Part shown: positions 10,781-21,085 of the stretch, one piece after another | Layout of the letters: each line of letters begins with the position of its first letter | Position numbering within the stretch: the stretch's first letter is position 1 | From: Liriodendron chinense | Lineage: Eukaryota > Streptophyta > Magnoliopsida > Magnoliales > Magnoliaceae | Direction: 5' to 3' | DNA: 64,000 nucleotides | NCBI GenBank assembly: GCA_003013855.2 | Contig: ML058466.1 | Span: 186,001 to 250,000, forward strand | The notes under the pieces: model-generated | The model's database searches: none | What the model was told of the DNA's origin: nothing | The model's input: only the letters and a program-made list of their open reading frames with translations | Program-made: the position numbers and the translations under genes

Positions 10781-12460
10781 CTACTTGTTGCCACCCTTCT
10801 TCCATAGCACCCCAATCTTCTTCAGCACATTGCTGTTCTTCTTCTTCAGCAAGTCATCGTCATCCATGTCTTCCGAATATGGGGAACTCAGCATCTTCCC
10901 AGTCACTGGATGGTACTCTGCATCCAATGATCCCGACCTCTCCAACAACTTCCCATTGTTATTCGAAAGCACAGCTGCTGCTGCCTCCGCCGCCTTCCTC
11001 CACTGGTCCGACTGTACCCTCAGTCTCCTCAACTCCACCTCCATCTCCGAGTTCGCCGCCTGCGCTGCCTCCAGCTGCTCCGCCACCCGCGCTGCCCGCC
11101 TGCTGCTCTTATCCGCCTCCTCCGTCAGATACCCAAGCCTCATCAATGCTTCCCGCTCAGCAGCCCTTGCTGCTTCAGCCTCAGCCAAAGCTTCTGCGTT
11201 TCCTTTACCCCTCTCCAGCTCTCTTTTCTCCATCTCCGCTTTCAGCAGCTCATTCTCTTCCGATATGCTTTGCAGTTCAGTCTCCTTATCCATCAGGTTC
11301 GCCTTCAAATCTGCAATGTCCCCCTCGGCCTTCTTCAGCTGTGTTTCCAGTGCCGGCTCACGTGGGCTCGACCGGCTCTTCTCTATCTCCAAATTAAGCA
11401 CCTCATTTTCTGCCAATATGCTCTGCAGTTCGTTCTCCTTATCCATGAGGTTCGCCTTCAAGTCTACAATGTCTGCTTTTGTTTTATTTAGCTCATCCTC
11501 GAGGTCAGCTTCTCTCGGGCTCAACTCGTTCTTTGCGCGCTCGACCAACTCATAAGCAGATTGGATCTTCATTGTGCTCTGAATCTGTTCTTCTTGGTAC
11601 CTGATTTCAGTTGCTTCTAATATGGATTTCAACTGTTCCACCTCTGACCTTGCGGAATTCAGGTCGGCCATCAGCTTCTGCCAGTGGTCTGGCTCCCCAC
11701 CAACAGCACCTGGGAGTCTGTCACCACCTTGAGAACCATTCGGTGTCACACTGCTAGCCTTGAGAAGGTCCGCCTGCAATTCTCTTATGACATCTTCAAG
11801 TGAATTTACTCTTGCTCTCGAATCTTCCAACTCGACAATAGCAGAGTTGAAAGACTCCATGGCCTTATATCCATCGGAACGTAACATTGCTATGGTTGTC
11901 TTAGCCGTTTCCAACTGCAGTGAAGTTTCATTGACAATTGCTTGGGCCCGAGCTTCAGATTCCTTGCAGTCTATGAGCTGGGTCTTTAGGCTTTCCATAA
12001 AAGCAAGAGTTTCTGACATGTCCAGTTTCAAGGACCGGAGCTCATCATGTGCAATTTCAGTCTGCATGGCCTGGGAAGCTTCAGACTCAACCACCTCCTC
12101 AAGCTGGAGCTTGAGCCGCTGGATCTCACTTATAGCAGAGGCCAGTGTAGCCGAGTCGACAGAATGCTGCTTCTGGAGGGCCTCGAGCTCAGATTCCCAT
12201 GCCCGGTCTCTCTCCTGGGAGATCTTTCGGAGTTCCTGAAGCCGGGACTCCTCAGCTGCAGACAGCCCTAGAAGCTGGCGCTGGGATTCCTCAAGCTTGG
12301 CAGCCATGGTCAATAGCTGCTTCTTGGCATCGTCAGCCTCCTGCTGGGCTCGCATCTTCCATGACTCAGATGAAACCAGCTGGTCCTTGGTTTTCTTCAG
12401 ATCCTCTTGGAGTTGGCTTTGTTGGGATTCCAGCTCAGATATCCTGCTTGGACGTTTCTT
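10781..12460 (-). CDS. ICR: ICR coding exon 3 (main exon)
   Basis: 559 codons plus stop. The acceptor is CAAACACCAG before AAGAAACGT (first codon K). The ORF stays open about 50 bases further upstream through a poly(T) tract, but that is intron. Encodes the coiled coil, the QWRKAA motif and the conserved basic tail. The plus strand also has long open frames here; they are shadows of this exon. Confidence 0.92.
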   Translation of the reverse strand, partial: KKRPSRISELESQQSQLQEDLKKTKDQLVSSESWKMRAQQEADDAKKQLLTMAAKLEESQRQLLGLSAAEESRLQELRKISQERDRAWESELEALQKQHSVDSATLASAISEIQRLKLQLEEVVESEASQAMQTEIAHDELRSLKLDMSETLAFMESLKTQLIDCKESEARAQAIVNETSLQLETAKTTIAMLRSDGYKAMESFNSAIVELEDSRARVNSLEDVIRELQADLLKASSVTPNGSQGGDRLPGAVGGEPDHWQKLMADLNSARSEVEQLKSILEATEIRYQEEQIQSTMKIQSAYELVERAKNELSPREADLEDELNKTKADIVDLKANLMDKENELQSILAENEVLNLEIEKSRSSPREPALETQLKKAEGDIADLKANLMDKETELQSISEENELLKAEMEKRELERGKGNAEALAEAEAARAAEREALMRLGYLTEEADKSSRRAARVAEQLEAAQAANSEMEVELRRLRVQSDQWRKAAEAAAAVLSNNNGKLLERSGSLDAEYHPVTGKMLSSPYSEDMDDDDLLKKKNSNVLKKIGVLWKKGGNK

Positions 12461-15400
12461 CTGGTGTTTGAAAAAAAAAAAAATCAGAGGACATGGAGTA
12501 TCAGGAATCAAGGACTGCAGTTAGTATTTTGATGAACAGAAAGGATGACAATAGTGTTTTAAATAGCTACACTATGTAGCTTGTAGCTTACGCTACGTAG
12601 CATAGCATGGCCTTAACGCTACATAGCTCATGAAAATAGCTTAAGTCACATGTAGCCTACGCTACATCATAAATTGCATACGCTGCATGCTATCTAACTA
12701 CGATACATGCTATGTAGCTCACATAATGTTTTCAATGATTTTTTACATTTTTCCATTTCCAATAAAAATTGGTTAGCCTTTTTAATGCTTTTAGTAAATT
12801 AATATAAAAAAAACAATATTAAATCAGTTTCATTGCTCTTTCTGTACCTTTATACTTAATCATTGCCCTTTCCTATTACTTTAGGTTCCATTTTTGTTGC
12901 ATCAAAAATCATGAAATTTTGTCAACTTTCATTATGAATCAGTCTAATTTGGTACAGAATATCAAGACATTGGTGCAACCGAGCACCTTGATTAAAAATC
13001 TAGTAGTCATGTGTTGCTTACGCTACACGCTATGTAGCTTACGCCTCATGCTTCAAAGGGGTGAATGCTATGCTACACGCTATTCACTATTTAAAACAAT
13101 GGATGACAATTATAGTCAAGGTTAAAGAACCAAATGTAAAGAGAGATGCCATGGTGATTTGAATGAGATATTGCAGAGGTGAACTGCAGCATGCCTGCCG
13201 ACATGGCCAATACAAGCAAGATTCTGGTCAATCATTAGGCAGGTCCAATCGATCAAGATTCTGGCCAATCATTAGGCAGGTCCAATTGGTCAAAATGCCA
13301 TAGCCCATAAATCTGGCCAACGCACTCATCTTGTGGCAGACACAACAAGCTACCCGGTTAGATGAATGAGATCCTACAACATGTGTTTATGATATCCAAT
13401 TCATCCGACAGGTTCATCCTCCCATGAAAATAACAAGCACAAAAATAAGGCCACTCCAACCATTAGTTGGGGCACAACATAGAAAACAATGAACCACCAC
13501 CCAAAAACCTCAAAGTGCATGTAGGGTCCTACCCAATGATTAGATCAACCAAATTTTTGGGGCATCTCAATCACATGGTGGGGCAACCCTCTTCGACTGG
13601 TTGTATACCACAGACCATAGTGGGCCCCACACGAGTTGACTACATCACCATCATCATCTATGCCTCGTACAAACTAATTGGGGTCAGCTACCATGAGTCA
13701 TCTTCATTGCTAAATGCAATCACTTCTTTTATGAAGATAGTGGCCTTTCTTCCATTTTACGAAGAAAAAAAAAAAAGTCATTCGATATTCAGCCACATCT
13801 AAACTATGAAGAATCCGTGGATGCACAAGCTTTCTAGTGCTTTTGAAATGTACATGAATTCCTTCAAATTGCACACCAGCGTGTGTACGCACGCGCGCAC
13901 ACGCACACGTGTGTGAGCGAATTTTATTCAGTATATAGTTTATTAAAGTACCTCAGCTGCCGGGCTTCTTGGTGACCGACGTTCAAGGACTTTAGGGCTT
14001 CTCTCTGTTGGCGTCCTGGTTGCAGGATGCGTAGAAGAGCCTGAGTCGGATTCTGAGCCAGTTGTCTTGAGCTGGCGAGCAGACCGAGGGGTGGCCGGAG
14101 ATGTCCTTTGAGGCACTTCTAAGGATCCATGCCTGCTTCGAAGTTGGTAAAACAGAAGCAACCAAATAATAATACATCAAGGGATTGATGAGAGTTCCAA
14201 TCTACACCAAATTATGGTACACAACTATGCATTCCTTGGATTTTGGTACACAGGCATGACTTTTGAGTTATTGCAATCACAGTTGTTAAGACGATGGAAA
14301 TATGGAACAATATAACCGTGTAAACCCCATGTGATAATAAGTGCAGATCTAAAAATCTTTCAAGTGGAGTCACTCACTGCGAGCAACAAGACTCATTGTA
14401 ATGCAACTTCAATTGTCGGAGATAACTTTCAGTAGGGTATATGATTATGAGGAACAGTATGGTCCTGCTATGTCTGTGTATGTGCAGGACTCCATATATT
14501 TAGGGCCCGTGATCCAGTGATTCAAACTGTTAATAGGGACCCAGCATGAATCAGGATGCCCTCGAAGAGTCCAACCCTTCAATACTTCTGCCCATTGAAT
14601 GTGGTCCATTGTTGCACTTTTTTCTCCTAACCCTCCAACCGTAGAACACAATATCAAAGGGTTGGAATTGACCAATCTGGAAGATTTCCAACGCATTCTC
14701 ATCTGCTCTAGGGGTCATAAGATCTACAGTTTTTTTATCACAGAATCAGGGGGCCTCACATGGAATTTTGCACATTGGTAAACTACACTTCCGCTGACGA
14801 GCAAGACCATGTAATTCCCCTATGACTATTAGCACTTGTCTCTTAAGTAGAGAGGAATCCTATGGTCCTTGTGTGGGGACATACACAGTAGTGCACTCAG
14901 GTTATCAGTTTGCATAAGTCGGGCCATGGTTCAGTTGTACAGGCCAATGCTCTGCCCGGCCCACCTCAGATGGAACATAATCTCCAAAATCTCAAAAGAA
15001 ACTAAAATTTCAGTTTGTAGCTGCATTTAGACACGCAAGAAGAGAAATGTAAAGACAAACAACAATCAACTAAGAGAAGACCAGAGATTGATGGACAAGA
15101 TATTCCCATCTAGAACATTGATAACTGGGCTGCAAAGAGGACATTTCCGGTTGTTTGCAAGTTGTTGGCTCATTTGCAACTCACCAGTCACTACGCACAA
15201 TTTTACATGTGGTTGCATGGTGAATCCAGAGTGTCCAGCTGGTGGAGCCTCATTAAAAAAACCACAACAGGCCAACCCAAATAGAAAACATCTCAAATCC
15301 AAATGGATTTTAGGACAAATTAAGGGCTTGGCAAAGGTGCTGGCATCTAGATTCCATGCAGTCATTGGGGAAGCTATATCTCCATCCCAAGGGGCTTGCG

Positions 15401-18400
15401 TGGAAGAAAGACAAATAGTGGATTTGGCATTGGTGGCACAAGAATGCATAGAATCATACAATAGGCGAGGTTTGAGAGGAATAGTAAGTTGAATATTGAA
15501 AAAGCTTATGACTGCGTTGATTGGGATTTTCTGGACTACGTTTTGGGAAGGATGGGTTATGGTAAAAAAAAATGGAGGGTTTGCATTTAGGAATGTGTTG
15601 CTTCAGCTAAATTTTTTATTTTGGTTAATGGATCTCCAAATGGCTTCTTTTCAGCATCAAGAGGGTTAAGACAAGGTAATCCTATATCTCTATATTTGTT
15701 CATTATGATTACGGAGGCCCTTAGTAGAATGATAGAAAGAGGAGCCGAGGTAAACTTGGTCAAAGGATTTGGAGTGGATAATCCGGTTACGCACTTACAA
15801 TTTGTTGATGACACATTATTATTTTGTGAAGCAAATCCTCTAATAGTAAGTAATCTTACATTGATCATATTATGTTTTTAAGCGGTTTCAAGTTTGAAGG
15901 TAAATATCAGTAAAAGCGAACTATTAGGGGTGGGCATATCTAAAGAAAAAGTGGAATCTTTTGTTAGAATCTTCAGATGCAGGGAGAGGGATCTTTTCCA
16001 AAGGTATTTCGTAACAGTAACGATGGTGGCAACGGCCACCACCGTTACCTTTACGATACGGGTCGTAACGGTTGTTACAGCCCCTGTAACGGCTCTTACA
16101 GTCTCTTTTTTTATTAAAAGAAAAAATCTGAAAAAACCTGTATCTGCCCCATAACGTTGAAAAAAAAATTCCAAAAAACATGTATCTACCCTGTAACAAA
16201 CCATTACTTTGATGTTATGACCTTTATGGGGGTGTAACGGGCCATTAATGGTGGTTACAAGTCATTTTTTGCATATTTTTTGCATAACGGCCATTACGAC
16301 CAAGGTGTTCCATAACAGTAACGGTGGTCATAATGGCCACCACTGTTACCTTTATGATACAGGCCGTTACAGACCTCTTATCGGCCATTATGGACCTTTT
16401 TATTTTCTAAAGAGAAAAAAAAAAAACTGTTACAGGACCGTTACGAGGCCATTACGATCTGTTACAGGCCGTTATGGAACCGTTACGAGGCCGTTATGGA
16501 ACCGTTACGAGGCCGTTACGGAACCGTTACGGCCTATTTTTCTGTAATGGCCATTATGGCCGTTTCGACCCCGTAACGCATAACGGTTATGACCATTTCC
16601 GTTACGTATTAGCCGTATACGTAACCATTTTGGGATACCTTGGTTATGACCGTTACGACCCCGTAATGTGTAACGGTTGCCACCGTTACCTTTACGTAAC
16701 AACCTTTACGACCTTGTAACGGCCTTTACGGCACACCAAATTCCAACTACGCATCTTAGTAGTCCTTTTATGTATTGTAAAACCTGCAAAATATCTGTGA
16801 GATAAAATGGTCCAGAGGTTTAAAAGTAAATTGTCTCATTGGAAGGGAAGATTGGGCAAAATATTAACTCCAATTAAAGCAGCAATGTCCAATCTTCCAG
16901 TATACCATATGTTGCTATTCAAATGCCCGAAGTCAATTTTAAATAGATTGGAAAAGCTTAGGCAGGATTTCTTATGGCAAGGGATGGATGATAAGCACAA
17001 ATTTCATCTTATGAAGTGGGAGGAAGTACATAAGCCATGGGACCAAAGGAAAGCAGGTTTAGGGAGTTTGGAGGTGATGAATTTGGCCTTGTTAGGGAAG
17101 TAGGTTTGGAGATCTGGAGCAGAAGAGGGCTCATTGTGAGAGAGGTGACAGGAAGAAAGTATGGGGTTGATGAAAGAGGTAAGTGGACAAGGTCGTCCTT
17201 ATTGTATAGATCATCATATCATTGGAGAGTTGTGGTGATGCGGGATGCCCTAATTATAATGCATGTTCATGAACACAATTAATCCAACAGAATAATAAAA
17301 GAATAACAGTAAAACTTCAGCATCTATCATCATAATCTAAGAAAATCATAAAAGAAACATGCAATAATGAGGGTCATCATCACAATCACACAGTGTGGGA
17401 TTCAATTAACGCGTAGAATGGATCCGACGAGGGATGGAACCTCCCGATCTTGCATGGTCATAACCAAATTACCCAGTGGGAATCACTAGTCCGAGAGATC
17501 AAAGGATTTTCTCGGATTAGGGATTAGAAAATCTGAGAAACTAGGGTTCAGATCAAATCTCGGATTTCGGGTTGTGGGAATCAACAAAATTAAGCTCATA
17601 ATAAAAAGAGAGATAAAAGATTACCTTGAAGAAAGTTGGAAGGGAAAGGAAGAAGAAAGAAGAAGATTGGAGAAGAAGGGATGAAGTTCCACAGAGAGAG
17701 AGACGAGGAGGCAGGCCAAAAACGTCTAGTGACCAAATCGTGAAAATGGATAAATTTCGGGCGCCAAATAAATAGTGGTCGGGCGCCTGATCGGGTGCCT
17801 GAAGACATTGAAAACTGTCCAGCAAGCTAGTCCAGTCTTCCAGTCGAGTCTTCTTCATCCTACACACATGTCTTCCCAATGTGGGGTCTTCTATGAGCCA
17901 AATCACATGTGTAGGGTCTTCAATGCTCCTTAACAATCGCCTAGCCATAAGGAAGATACTTATGGCGCGCGCTTTCTTCACTGATAGACCTTGAAGGGTC
18001 TGATGTCCTCATCATGTGGCATTGTTAACAAGTGTGGGAAGGGATGGGGTTCCATTTGGAGGATGAAATTTGGGAGGCATTTGAGTGGGGAAACAAAAGT
18101 TGATAGATATCTTTCCATGCCTAGCGAGGATAGCTTTAGAGAGTGATTTAAGTGTTGAGAGGTGCTTTTCTATCAAGGGGAGCCTTTATGCAAAAGGAAT
18201 TTGGAGGATGTAGAATTTCAAGAGCTGGTTGAGTTACTTCAGTTGTTATCCAAAGTGAATTTGTTTTTCTCAGAAAAGGATTCCTTAAAATGGTTATATG
18301 AAAATCTGGAAAATTCTCAATGAAGTCTTTCTATCAGGTCTTTAGCGGAGTTAGTATTTTCGTTGAGCCAAGTCCGACAACTTTTATCTAGCAATATGGT

Positions 18401-21055
18401 GCTCCTCCAAAGGTGGAGGCGTTCACATGGTTAGTGGGAAACTAGGTCTTAACAATAGATAACCTTCTAAAAAAGAAAGCCAATCCTCCTAAATGTTTGC
18501 GTTATGTGTTATAAAGATGTGGAATTGGTGGACATCTGTTTCTTCATTGCTTATTGACAACAAGTTTATGGGATTGCCTTTTGGAAATTTTCAATGTACA
18601 ATGGGTGGTACCGAGCTCTATTGATCGTTTCTTATTTGCATGGCATGGTGGAGGAAAAGAAAAGATTGGGAAACATGTTTGGCACATAAGTCTACTTATG
18701 GGTATTTGGTTTATCTAGTTAGAAAGGAATGATCTTTGTTTTAGAAATCGGTAAAGGAATGTTCTTGATGTATTTCAAATGGCGAATCTCACATCAAGGA
18801 ATAGGTGTATGCATCAAAGGTTACCAATCGGTTTCTGAATAATAGGGCAAACTTGGAACTTTATTTTAGTTTTGTCTCTTACATTATTTGGTTGCGGCCT
18901 TCTTCAATAAATTTATCATCGTTAAAAATAATAAGGGACGATAGTGCACAACATAAATATGAATATTGGTATCATATTAGCCGATACGACCGTATCGTAT
19001 CTGTATCGGCGCGAGACAATACACAGCCCAATACGAAAAAATTGACTCGTATTGGCCTATATTCAACCAATGTGGGGCATATCAACACCGATATGGGGCC
19101 GATACACCCGTAAAAGCTCAATTTGAATTTCTTTTCAAAATTTCACTCATGTCTCCTCTTCTTGTTTTCATTTAAACCATGGAAGAAGCTTAAAAACTCA
19201 TTTTAGGCTAGATCTAAACCTATTTTGGGATCAAAATAAATCATTCGACAAATCAAAGTGAAGCGGACCATAATGGAAAAAATCGAAAAGAAGGGTAAAC
19301 CTTCACTTTCTTTTCAATATTTTCATCTTCTTTTTGCTTTATTTCAATGTAATGGGCCCTGGCTCACCAAATCATACTTGATTTGTGTTCATTTAGCACC
19401 CATTTAGTTGACATTCAATATGTTAAACCGACAGACAACATTCTCATCAAAGAATGGTCCATCCAATACACCATCATCATATACATGTCTAAAATACAAA
19501 AAAAAAAAAAAAAAAAAAAAGGTTTTTTTTATTCTTGAACATCTTATTATTCTCTTTCTTCCTGATATTTTCCTTGATTCTTTGACTTAAAAAAGTTATG
19601 ACCGATACAGGCTGATACAGCCCCAATACCAATACAAGACACCGTATCGTATCATTTTTCCATTGGACTGATACGCCAAACGATACCAACATTCAGAACC
19701 ATGGTGCACAATAAAAAAAGGTGAAAGGTCTGCTAATAAGGTGGCTAAGAGCCATTAATGTGAGTCAACCAAATGAACAAACTTGATCCATAAAATGACA
19801 CAACCACATTTAATGTGGCATGTTCCAACAAAAGTTCATCGCAATAGAGCCAAATCCTTCTCCAATCTCCACATACAATTCAACCAAAAAGCGAATTCAA
19901 AGCAACCAACAACGAAAGCTCACCAGTTCCCAGGCACGGAGCTGCCAGCCTGCTACCCTAGCATGTTCCTAGAGGGACCCTCTTGAACTCAAGTCAAGAG
20001 AAAGGACAAAGATTCAGATCCTTGCAAATTGAGATACACCATTAAAATCTCAATTCCAAACTTTATCAGCCACATGACACTGTGTTACTGCAATTTTAGT
20101 TTCATTTTTATATTCATTTGTAGCAATACATATACAATGGATAAAAATAAAAACAAAAACATTAGGTCACAAGGACCCAGAAAATCAACCCTGTAAAACA
20201 AATAAAAAAGATAGCGTGCATATTAGTCTCATAAGAAACAAAACAATCTCAACTGTTAATTTCCAGCAACATCCCAAGAATCACTTGGGAGTTGCGAACA
20301 GCAGTAATCATACATCTAGATTCTGGGCTGGCACCAGTGTCATATGGCACATGTGTTAGACCCTGATTGGTCATCCTAGGAAAATCATACTCTCAAACCA
20401 CCATTTGAAACCACAGTTCACATATACATAGAATGTGAAATCCTGGCAACTTTCCTGACCTGCCATTTTTCAAAGCTCATGGGCCCACCTGAGAATGTGA
20501 AACCCTGGCCAACTTTTCTGACCTGACATTTTTCAAAGCTCATGGCCCACCTGACTAGCCATTTTTCAATACTTTTACGACAGCCAGACCTTAACTTCCT
20601 GCGAAGGCACATACACAGTGGGACCTGCTAGATGAATGACCGGATCTCACATGCATCCACCCCAACACCTATTGGGAAAGACGACATGCGCCAATCACGC
20701 AAGGATGGGTCATAATTTAATCTAATCATACATAGCAAGAAATCTTTCCAAAAAAAAAGTCCATCCTGAGCAACCTTCTTTCTTTAATGGCCACAGCCCA
20801 CTTCCCCATTTACAGCAACCAAAAAATGCAATAGAACCCTTCAGTCTATTAGCCACAGCCCACTTGCCCATTTACAGCAAACAAGGATCCAATCGAATCC
20901 TCTGGTCCTATCCATTTCCTTGAAAAAAACTAGAATTCCTTCGATTCTACCAATAAATTAAAAAAAAAAAAAATGCTCTGCAGAGAAGAGAACTTAAAAC
21001 AGAGCAATGGACTGATAAAGAAAAGTAGAAATCACCTTGGCTTTGGTGTCTGCAT
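10781..21055 (-). CDS. ICR: Interactor of constitutive active ROPs (ICR/RIP family)
   Basis: Coding exons on the minus strand: 21055-21036, 14132-13952 and 12460-10781, joined by GT-AG introns; stop TAG at 10783-10781. The product is 626 aa, within the range of the longer ICR2/ICR3-type members. ICR proteins are plant-specific coiled-coil scaffolds that bind active ROP (Rho of plants) GTPases at the plasma membrane and act in polarity, vesicle traffic and microtubule order. Visible marks: the N-terminus MQTPKPR; a Ser/Pro-rich region (EVPQRTSPATPR, RSPKVLERRSPRSP) to about residue 67; KKRPSRISELE at about 68-78; a long heptad-rich coiled coil to about 545; the ROP-binding QWRKAA motif at about 553-558; and the basic C-terminus NVLKKIGVLWKKGGNK. 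A 51-residue block is duplicated in the coiled coil. Frame is open through all exons, so the gene looks functional despite very large introns. Which ICR paralogue it is cannot be said. Confidence 0.93.
11271..11576 (-). repeat. 153 bp (51-codon) tandem duplication inside the ICR coiled coil
   Basis: Two diverged copies; the codons for LKANLMDKE(N/T)ELQSI recur 153 bp apart (landmarks at 11271 and 11424). Being a multiple of seven plus two residues, the duplication shifts the heptad register unless a stutter compensates. Confidence 0.75.
12553..13100. mobile_element. TAGC-motif-array non-autonomous transposon, 548 bp
   Basis: The outer ends are inverted: AGTGTTTTAAATAGC on the left, and on the right CTATTTAAAACAAT, whose reverse complement is ATTGTTTTAAATAG. 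Perfect 10 bp flanks GGATGACAAT at 12543-12552 and 13101-13110 look like a target-site duplication. The interior near both ends is packed with TAGC/GCTA words (GCTACGTAGC, TGTAGCTTACGC). No coding capacity. A 9-11 bp duplication would fit a Mutator-like element, but the ends are not a classic Mutator TIR, so superfamily is open. Confidence 0.75.
13217..13290. repeat. 37 bp tandem duplication
   Basis: CAAGATTCTGG(T/C)CAATC begins at 13217 and 13254; the copies differ at about three positions. Lies in ICR intron 2. Confidence 0.85.
13952..14132 (-). CDS. ICR: ICR coding exon 2, with NAGNAG acceptor
   Basis: 181 bp encoding HGSLEVPQRTSPATPRSA... to SPAAE. The acceptor on the minus strand reads AAGCAG, so splicing can use either AG. 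Use of the inner one gives 626 aa; use of the outer one adds three bases and one Ser. Reading phase with exons 1 and 3 is correct for both. Confidence 0.9.
15066..15461 (-). other. Unidentified open stretch overlapping the LINE 5' edge
   Basis: A 131-aa minus-strand ORF. The part outside the LINE (about 15066-15290) has protein-like composition (HVKLCVVTGELQMSQQLA, NNRKCPLCSPVIN), but no family is recognised. It could be an exon relic or chance. The part over 15300 is antisense to reverse transcriptase and is a shadow. Confidence 0.15.
16003..16735. mobile_element. GTAACGG-motif-array element, 733 bp
   Basis: A block crowded with GTAACGG/CCGTTAC words and relatives on both strands, inserted in the LINE RT. 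CCAAA flanks it on both sides (15998-16002 and 16736-16740). Removing the block and one CCAAA leaves the LINE frame open across the site, which fixes the borders. A second GGTGTTCCATAACAGTAACGG start at about 16304 echoes the left end (GGTATTTCGTAACAGTAACG), suggesting an internal duplication or nested copy. A related start in inverse orientation lies near 16630-16700. Non-coding; superfamily unknown. Confidence 0.65.
17236..18014 (-). mobile_element. Solo LTR, 779 bp
   Basis: Begins TGATGCGGGATGCCC and ends GATGTCCTCATCA, flanked by identical TGTGG at 17231-17235 and 18015-18019. The LINE resumes beyond it. Termini are TG...CA in either direction; the minus orientation (TGATGAGGACATCAGACC...) looks more like a normal LTR start. 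Internal region lost by LTR-LTR recombination. Lineage unknown. Confidence 0.75.
18954..19703. mobile_element. GATACG-motif-array element, 750 bp
   Basis: Ends are inverted: TGAATATTGGTATC on the left and GATACCAACATTCAG on the right. Flanks GTGCACAACA (18944-18953) and GTGCACAATA (19704-19713) match at 9 of 10 bases. Subterminal zones (18975-19110 and 19600-19690) are dense in GATACG/CGTATCG and CCGATAC; the middle is ordinary AT-rich DNA with a poly(A)/poly(T) stretch. It sits just before the LINE poly(A) tail. Non-coding; Mutator-like by flank length only. Confidence 0.68.
20431..20553. repeat. 62 bp tandem duplication
   Basis: GAATGTGAAA(T/C)CCTGG begins at 20431 and 20493; both copies include CATTTTTCAAAGCTCATGG. 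In ICR intron 1. Confidence 0.85.
20789..20881. repeat. 62 bp period direct repeat
   Basis: GCCACAGCCCACTT(C/G)CCCAT recurs at about 20790 and 20852 with the same flanking order. Short intronic duplication, second copy partial. Confidence 0.7.
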
Positions 21056-21085
21056 ATTTACTATCTTCTCACTTGAAGTCCCCAC
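21036..21085 (-). CDS. ICR: ICR exon with start codon
   Basis: Acceptor TTGTAG at 21086-21090 behind a T-rich tract, then 30 bases of 5' UTR, then ATG at 21055 and MQTPKP plus two bases of the next codon before donor GT. The MQTPK start is the conserved ICR N-terminus, which decides the start choice although the coding part is only 20 bases. Confidence 0.82.

Larger units (their letters stand above)
12461..13951 (-). other. ICR intron 2
   Basis: Donor GAG|GTACTT at 13951, acceptor CACCAG at 12461-12463, 1,491 bp. Contains a TAGC-motif transposable element (12553-13100) and a 37 bp tandem duplication. Confidence 0.88.
15296..19719 (+). mobile_element. 5'-truncated L1-type LINE with three nested insertions
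   Basis: Plus-strand pieces line up in order with a plant L1 non-LTR retrotransposon: reverse transcriptase 15322-15997 (GLAKVLASRF, EKAYDCVDWDF, ASRGLRQGNP, LQFVDDTLLF), the RT tail 16741-17235 (MVQRFKSKLSHWKGR, SNLPVYHMLLFKCPKS), then a zf-RVT-like end 18020-18900 (NVQWVVPSSIDRFL). An A-rich tail ends at 19719. The endonuclease half is missing, as usual for 5' truncation. The catalytic box is FVDD where plant L1s usually have FADD. Frameshifts and stops make it dead. Nested in it: 16003-16735, 17236-18014 and 18954-19703. It sits in ICR intron 1, antisense to the gene. Confidence 0.82.
14133..21035 (-). other. ICR intron 1 (6.9 kb), transposon-filled
   Basis: Donor CCAAG|GTGATT at 21035. 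Roughly 4.4 kb is a LINE with three nested insertions. The remainder (14136-15290, 19720-21030) shows no gene apart from short tandem duplications and poly(A/T) runs. Confidence 0.87.

Noticed and set aside
10785..11555. Long plus-strand ORF (256 aa) and overlapping 172-aa ORF
   Set aside because: Antisense shadows of the ICR main exon; Ser/Ala/Leu-rich composition is the complement of Glu/Lys-rich coiled-coil codons.
15088..15492. Single 134-aa plus ORF as a host gene
   Set aside because: Its C-terminal half is LINE reverse transcriptase; the N-terminal half is in intronic DNA, so the ORF crosses an element border.
16248..16719. ORFs over the GTAACGG block (RYGTVTRPL repeats)
   Set aside because: Repeat translation of the motif array; no protein meaning.
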